Shown here piece by piece: positions 59,767 to 64,000 of a DNA stretch of 64,000 nt. The stretch comes from Mycolicibacterium sp. MU0053 (GTDB lineage: Bacteria; Actinomycetota; Actinomycetes; Mycobacteriales; Mycobacteriaceae): NCBI RefSeq assembly GCF_963378095.1, contig NZ_OY726397.1, forward strand, positions 2,418,001 to 2,482,000, read 5' to 3'. The first letter of the stretch is position 1; each line of letters begins with the position of its first letter. Both the position numbers and the translations under genes were made by a program. A model generated the notes under the pieces. That model worked only from the letters and a program-made list of their open reading frames with translations. It was not told where the DNA came from and did not search any database.

Positions 59767-60522
59767 ATGCCATTCGTAGACACCACCGCCATCGTCACCG
59801 GCGGCGCCGCAGGTCTTGGTTTGGCCATCGCCGAGGCACTCGCGGCACGCGGCGCCAAGGTCGCGATTTTCGATATCGCCGCCGACGAGATCGACACTCA
59901 AGTAGAGCGCCTGCGCAGCGAAGGTGCCAAGGTCGAGGGTTACGTCGTCGACGTCTCGGACCGGGGTGCGGTCGAAACCGCTGTCGCCCAGGTCCGGGCC
60001 GACCTCGGCCCGGTGCTGATGCTGATCAACAACGCCGGCGTCGAGCAATTCGGTAGGTTCGCCGACATCACCGATGAGCAGTGGGACCACGTGATGGCGG
60101 TCAACTTGCGCGGACCGTTCATCTGCACCCAGGTGGTGCTGCCTGACATGCTCGACGCACAGTGGGGTCGCATCGTCAACATTTCGTCATCGAGTGCGCA
60201 GGGTGGGCAGTCCCGGATGGCGGCCTATGTCAGCTCCAAGGCCGGGTTGATCGGCTTCACCAAGAGCCTGGCGTTGGAGATCGGTCCGAAAGGCATCACC
60301 GTCAACACGATTCCGCCCGGCATGGTGGTCACTCCGATGCTCGAGAAGGCCATCGACGAAGGCCGATTCACCGCGTCGCTGGAGCATTTCGCGAGTATCA
60401 CTCCGGTGCGGAGGGCGGGTCGACCGGAGGATATCGCCAACGCGGCGATCTTCCTCTGTCAGGACGAATCCTCCTACATCACCGGTCAGATCATTCCGGT
60501 CAATGGCGGGCGTCGGACGTGA
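59767..60522 (+). CDS. Short-chain dehydrogenase/reductase
   Basis: This classical SDR has 251 residues. It shows the cofactor loop TGGAAGLG, NNAG at about residue 82, the Ser in VNISSSSAQ, YVSSK (Tyr-x3-Lys) near 158 and the C-terminal INGG-like VNGGRRT. It oxidises or reduces a hydroxyl/keto group with NAD(H), judged from the Asp after the second strand (FDIAAD). As the last gene of the Rieske-P450 operon it probably oxidises an alcohol produced there. Confidence 0.94.
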   Translation: MPFVDTTAIVTGGAAGLGLAIAEALAARGAKVAIFDIAADEIDTQVERLRSEGAKVEGYVVDVSDRGAVETAVAQVRADLGPVLMLINNAGVEQFGRFADITDEQWDHVMAVNLRGPFICTQVVLPDMLDAQWGRIVNISSSSAQGGQSRMAAYVSSKAGLIGFTKSLALEIGPKGITVNTIPPGMVVTPMLEKAIDEGRFTASLEHFASITPVRRAGRPEDIANAAIFLCQDESSYITGQIIPVNGGRRT

Positions 60523-60573
60523 CGGGTGCCGAGAGTGCACCGCCGCTGGCGAGAGGCCATTCGGCTTCCGCAT

Positions 60574-60771
60574 TCACCAGGGCAAGAAGCGCCGCTTCGA
60601 CTTGTGCTCGTCGCCTTCGACGTCGCTCCATTCACCCGATGAATAGGTGTGGGGCACCCGGGAGCCGGTCCGGACAATGTCGAGGGAGCCGTCGGAGCTC
60701 TTGATGAAGGCGTCGCCGGATCGCATGTAGTTGTCGACGGCGCCGTCGGGTCGGGTCACGGAAACGGTCAT
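60574..60771 (-). CDS. Small conserved mycobacterial protein
   Basis: This protein has 65 residues from the ATG at 60771 (GGAG eight bases upstream; an ATG at 60783 is possible). The sequence is rich in Asp and Ser (DGAVDNYMRSGDAFIKSSDG) and ends with a basic KSKRRFLPW tail. I recall similar short mycobacterial proteins but no function. It converges on the SDR gene. The 336 bases from 60772 to 61107 hold no gene I can support; TAGGGT at 61046-61051 is a likely -10 element. Confidence 0.6.
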   Translation of the reverse strand: MTVSVTRPDGAVDNYMRSGDAFIKSSDGSLDIVRTGSRVPHTYSSGEWSDVEGDEHKSKRRFLPW

Positions 60772-61107
60772 GATCTGCTCCATAGCTGCCGGCGCGGGGC
60801 CGGTCATGGGTCGGATGGACGAGAACGACCTGGCAACAGTTGGCAAAGACAAGGGTCGTCAGATTCCCGTGCGCTCAGGCGCAATCCGCAAACTGGTCGG
60901 CCTGATCCCATCAGCCTACGCGCGCACCGCCCGGCCGCGCAGACAAATGCCGGCCGGCGGTTCCTAAGACGTTGTCTTACAACCTTATTCGGGCTGTGTC
61001 CGGCCTCGGCTGGGAGCGAGCCGGGTGCAGATCTGTGACGTGCGGTAGGGTGAAAGGTACTGGCGATCCCTTGTACGGCGAATGTCCGCGTTCGCGTCAT
61101 CGCTGGT

Positions 61108-61722
61108 TTGAATGCGTTGGCCGATTCGCGGTCAGATGGGAACATCGCTGCTTCGATGCGCACCAGAGACGGATCATCTCGCAGCAAGTCTGCCCCGGGT
61201 AAGTCGGCCCCGGCGCCCACCTCGGGGTCGGCGGCCGCCAAAGCGGCGTCCACTGTCACCGAGGGCAGTCGCCTGGCGCTGTTGGGGTGCGGATCGGCGC
61301 ACGGATGCGTCGACGGCGCGTGGTGGCCCAAGACTCCGAACCTGGCCGTTGAACTGCCCGACATCGTCGCGGTCTTCAGTCGCTGGATCGGGACGGTGCA
61401 CCGCGTGGTCTACGACCCCACGCTCTGGAAGACACCCCCGTCGCGGCTCATCCGGCACGGCGCCGCGATCTCGGTGGACCCCTACCGGATGGTCAACCGC
61501 GAGACGATCGGCCTGATGGGTACCCATTCGCGCAGCGCTGTGCTGTTCGTGGTGCCCCCGTCGACCTCCGCTGCCGTCGCGAACCGGATGCTCCGACTGG
61601 TCGAAAGCGCGACCAAGCCGATGCCGGCCAGCTTTCTGCTGCAGCGTTACGCCGAATTTGCCGCTGAGGCAATCGCTTCGAAGACCCCCGATGTCGCGGT
61701 AGGCGAATTCTCCGGTCGCTGA
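61108..61722 (+). CDS. DUF5994 family protein
   Basis: This protein has 204 residues from the ATG at 61108; the ATG at 61156 is an alternative start. The first 50 residues are Ser/Ala/Lys-rich and disordered. The folded part carries the family stretch CVDGAWWPKTPNLAVELPDI, then RVVYDPTLWKTPPSRLI and the LFVVPPSTSAAVA-type C-terminus. Such proteins are common in mycobacteria and have no known function. No ribosome-binding site precedes either start. TAGGGT at 61046-61051 is a plausible promoter element. Confidence 0.75.
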   Translation: MNALADSRSDGNIAASMRTRDGSSRSKSAPGKSAPAPTSGSAAAKAASTVTEGSRLALLGCGSAHGCVDGAWWPKTPNLAVELPDIVAVFSRWIGTVHRVVYDPTLWKTPPSRLIRHGAAISVDPYRMVNRETIGLMGTHSRSAVLFVVPPSTSAAVANRMLRLVESATKPMPASFLLQRYAEFAAEAIASKTPDVAVGEFSGR

Positions 61723-61875
61723 CACCGGTTCGCCTGAGCTGGACGGTGAACCTGCAGTTCAGGCTCGCGCCGCGCCCCTGGCGCACGCGCTGCGGGCAGC
61801 TGGCATTTATTTATTTCTCGGGTATGGTCACGACTGAGCAAGCATGATTGTCGCTTTGTAAAAGGAGCTGCAAAA

Positions 61876-62004
61876 GTGAGCAAGTCGCGAGGCCGTGACC
61901 AGAAGAAACCGAAATTGACGATTAAAGAACGCCGCGCGGAAAAGCGCGCAAAGTTTTCCGACGAAGAGTCGATCATTCCGAAAAGGAAAAAAGGCCGCGT
62001 CTAA
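61876..62004 (+). CDS. 42-residue highly basic small protein
   Basis: This is a short frame from a GTG with AAAGGAG nine bases upstream. It encodes VSKSRGRDQKKPKLTIKERR, then EKRAKFSDEES and a PKRKKGRV tail. About 40 per cent of residues are Lys or Arg, mostly in one long helix. The strong ribosome-binding site and clean codon use argue for a real gene, and similar small basic proteins occur in mycobacteria. RNA or nucleoid binding is a guess. An AT-rich promoter-like zone lies at 61800-61830 (TATGGT at 61823-61828). Confidence 0.65.
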   Translation: MSKSRGRDQKKPKLTIKERRAEKRAKFSDEESIIPKRKKGRV

Positions 62005-62232
62005 CACAATGTGGTGAATACAGCGCGCATTGCGCCGCAAAGAGTGCGACGTAGCTGCTGATTATAAAAGCATCACGCACCTTCGTTGAACTCCAGTGAA
62101 CGTGCGGTGTCAGGCCGCCTGCTCAATTTCGTGAGATGGCGCAGGGTTTCTTCCGAGCATTTCGGAAATGTTTATTTCGCGGAATCACCGATGCGAATTC
62201 ATCGCATCGAGACAATGAGCTAGGGAGGGCTT

Positions 62233-62820
62233 ATGTTGGCGGATAGCGGTACCGTCCCGGCGGTGTTTGTCCTCGGTCGTCACACGGATCTGCTCGAGGC
62301 GATCCTCGAGGAGTTCCGCCGAGCGGGCGACATCGCCATCTACGGTGGCACACTTTCGGTTTCGGCGATCGCCGCGGGGCCGCGAGGCGCGGAACGGCCC
62401 GAACTGGAGGCCAACGCCGAGTCGGTCCTGGTGCTGATCGACGACGAAATGGTGGAGTCGCTATTCCGCGACCCGGATTCGCGCCGCACGAAGAAGCTGC
62501 TGCGCTCGGGCGAGGACCAGATCAGCGAATTCGTCACCGACACCGTCGTCGGGGTGGATGCGCAACGCCTGCTCGTCCTGTGTGACGCGCGAAGCGCGTC
62601 GCCGTCGGAGAAATCGCAGGCCATTCGCTGGGTGCGGCAGTTGACGGTGCGCATCGGTTACGAATGCTCGATCAATGGGACCGACGACCTCACCACCACC
62701 TATGAGGTGGTCGTCAACGACGCCGACGTGCAACGCACGGCGCGTTCGATTGCGTTGTGGCACGCCGACCGGCTCACTCCGCAGCAGGAGCGGCCGCCGG
62801 CGGTGTGCGTCGGCACCTGA
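62233..62820 (+). CDS. Conserved hypothetical protein
   Basis: This cytosolic protein has 195 residues, with AGGGAGGG upstream of the ATG. The N-terminal half looks Rossmann-like (PAVFVLGRHTDLLEAILEEF, then VLVLIDDEMVESLF), and the C-terminal half is mixed. No catalytic motif or family recognised. The 228 bases upstream are AT-rich and hold no other gene I can support. Confidence 0.7.
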   Translation: MLADSGTVPAVFVLGRHTDLLEAILEEFRRAGDIAIYGGTLSVSAIAAGPRGAERPELEANAESVLVLIDDEMVESLFRDPDSRRTKKLLRSGEDQISEFVTDTVVGVDAQRLLVLCDARSASPSEKSQAIRWVRQLTVRIGYECSINGTDDLTTTYEVVVNDADVQRTARSIALWHADRLTPQQERPPAVCVGT

Positions 62821-62952
62821 CGTTATTTCCTAGCCCCGACGCACACGGGGGACCGCCCCGCGCGATACTGGTAGCCGTCACTATGAGGTAGCCGCGATCA
62901 CAGCGCGGCGCCGAACGAGACCTGACCAATACTGACGCCTGGGAGTACACGA

Positions 62953-64000
62953 ATGAGCGCCGACCAACCGTCCATCATCTACACGTTGACCGACGAGGCG
63001 CCGTTACTCGCGACCTACGCCTTTCTGCCGATCGTCCAGACCTTCGCGCAGGCGGCCGGTATCGACGTCAAGACCAGCGACATCTCGGTGGCGGCCCGCA
63101 TCCTGGCCGAGTTCAACGATCGCCTCACCGACGAGCAGAAGGTGCCGGACAACCTGGCCGAGCTGGGCAAGATGACCCAGGACCCCTCGGCCAACATCAT
63201 CAAGCTGCCGAACATCAGCGCCTCGGTACCGCAGTTGCTCGCGGCCATCAAGGAATTGAAGTCCAAGGGCTACGACCTCCCCGATTACCCGGGTGAGCCG
63301 AAGACCGACGAGGAAAAGCAGATCAAGGACCGCTACGCCAAGATTTTGGGCAGTGCGGTCAACCCGGTGCTGCGCGAGGGTAACTCGGACCGTCGGGCGC
63401 CCAAGGCGGTCAAGGAGTACGCCAAGAAGCACCCGCACAGCATGGGTGAGTGGTCGCAGGCCTCCCGGACCCACGTCGCGACCATGAAGGAAGGCGACTT
63501 CTATCACGGCGAGAAGTCGATGACGCTGGACAAGGCGCGCAACGTCAAGATGGTTCTCGAGCCCAAGGACGGCAAGGCCGGAAATGACCTTGTGCTCAAG
63601 CCCGAGGTCAAGCTCGACGCCGGCGACGTCATCGACAGCATGTACATGAGCAAGAAGGCGCTGTACAAGTTCTACGAAGAGCAGATCGAGGACGCCTACA
63701 AGACCGGCGTGATGTTCTCGCTGCACGTCAAGGCGACCATGATGAAGGTCTCCCATCCGATCGTCTTCGGCCACGCGATCAAGGTCTTCTACAAGGACGC
63801 CTTCGCCAAGCACGAGAAGCTGTTCGACCAGCTCGGTGTCAACGTCAACAACGGAATGTCCGATCTCTACGACAAGATCGCGGCGCTGCCGGCCTCGCAG
63901 CGCGAAGAGATCATCGAGGATCTGCACCGTTGCCACGAGCACCGCCCGGAACTGGCGATGGTGGACTCGGTCAAGGGCATCTCCAACTTCCACTCGCCCA
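62953..64000 (+). CDS. icd2: Monomeric NADP isocitrate dehydrogenase, 5' part
   Basis: The first 349 codons are present; the window cuts off the rest (the family is about 740 residues). The sequence ([20 protein letters not shown], then [19 protein letters not shown] and [19 protein letters not shown] with the substrate-binding Ser/Asn/Arg) is the monomeric IDH type. It converts isocitrate to 2-oxoglutarate in the TCA cycle and makes NADPH. GGGAG lies eight bases before the ATG. Confidence 0.96.
   Translation, partial: MSADQPSIIYTLTDEAPLLATYAFLPIVQTFAQAAGIDVKTSDISVAARILAEFNDRLTDEQKVPDNLAELGKMTQDPSANIIKLPNISASVPQLLAAIKELKSKGYDLPDYPGEPKTDEEKQIKDRYAKILGSAVNPVLREGNSDRRAPKAVKEYAKKHPHSMGEWSQASRTHVATMKEGDFYHGEKSMTLDKARNVKMVLEPKDGKAGNDLVLKPEVKLDAGDVIDSMYMSKKALYKFYEEQIEDAYKTGVMFSLHVKATMMKVSHPIVFGHAIKVFYKDAFAKHEKLFDQLGVNVNNGMSDLYDKIAALPASQREEIIEDLHRCHEHRPELAMVDSVKGISNFHSP

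Overview
The window is high-GC actinobacterial chromosome and almost certainly comes from a Mycobacterium/Mycolicibacterium species. The rRNA spacer has no tRNA. The block from position 4577 to 23923 follows the M. tuberculosis order Rv1691-Rv1700, xerD, parA-scpA-scpB-rluB-cmk-der almost gene for gene. GTG starts, 4-bp stop/start overlaps and probable leaderless starts are frequent. An rRNA operon directly upstream of the Rv1691 homologue fits the second (tyrS-linked) rrn operon of rapidly growing mycobacteria; this is an inference from gene order.

Layout. 1-4297: end of 16S, spacer, 23S, 5S and a strong terminator. 4577-15930: conserved housekeeping run (TPR-like protein, glycerol-3-phosphate phosphatase-type HAD enzyme, tlyA, nadK, recN, steA, steB/mctB, pyrG, Nudix hydrolase, xerD). 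15927-18567: an O-methyltransferase and a ThDP-dependent enzyme, which sit where M. tuberculosis has other genes between xerD and parA. 18686-23923: chromosome segregation and translation operon. 23994-25968: two TauE/SafE-type membrane transporters, the second behind a mini-ORF with tandem cysteine codons and hairpins that can mask its ribosome-binding site. 25969-34000: accessory and decayed DNA around a tRNA-Pro gene (frameshifted gene, possible transposase remnant, zeta-like toxin/antitoxin pair, sulfotransferase cluster, broken reductase gene, small proteins). 33881-41464: paired dynamin-like GTPases, a Pif1-like helicase with a C-terminal BRCT region, and a class II Fic protein with its own operator. 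41549-42880: a complete ISL3-family insertion sequence.

43049-55024 is the most unusual region. Seven tightly overlapping minus-strand genes (53242 down to 46267) encode a ThDP enzyme, an SRPBCC-fold protein, a KAS III-like condensing enzyme whose expected catalytic His is Asn, a HisC-like aminotransferase, an FAD monooxygenase, a DUF4389 membrane protein and a methyltransferase. A MacB-type ABC exporter runs convergently into the operon and a sulfite-oxidase-like molybdoenzyme diverges from its head. The ThDP enzyme is a close paralogue of the one at 16876. I read this as a small biosynthetic cluster for an unassigned acyloin- or aminoketone-type metabolite.

55260-60522 is an oxidative catabolic cluster (TetR regulator, Rieske oxygenase, NTF2-like protein, P450, SDR) with two tandem AT-rich operators at its head. 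The window ends with small conserved proteins and the first 349 codons of monomeric NADP isocitrate dehydrogenase.
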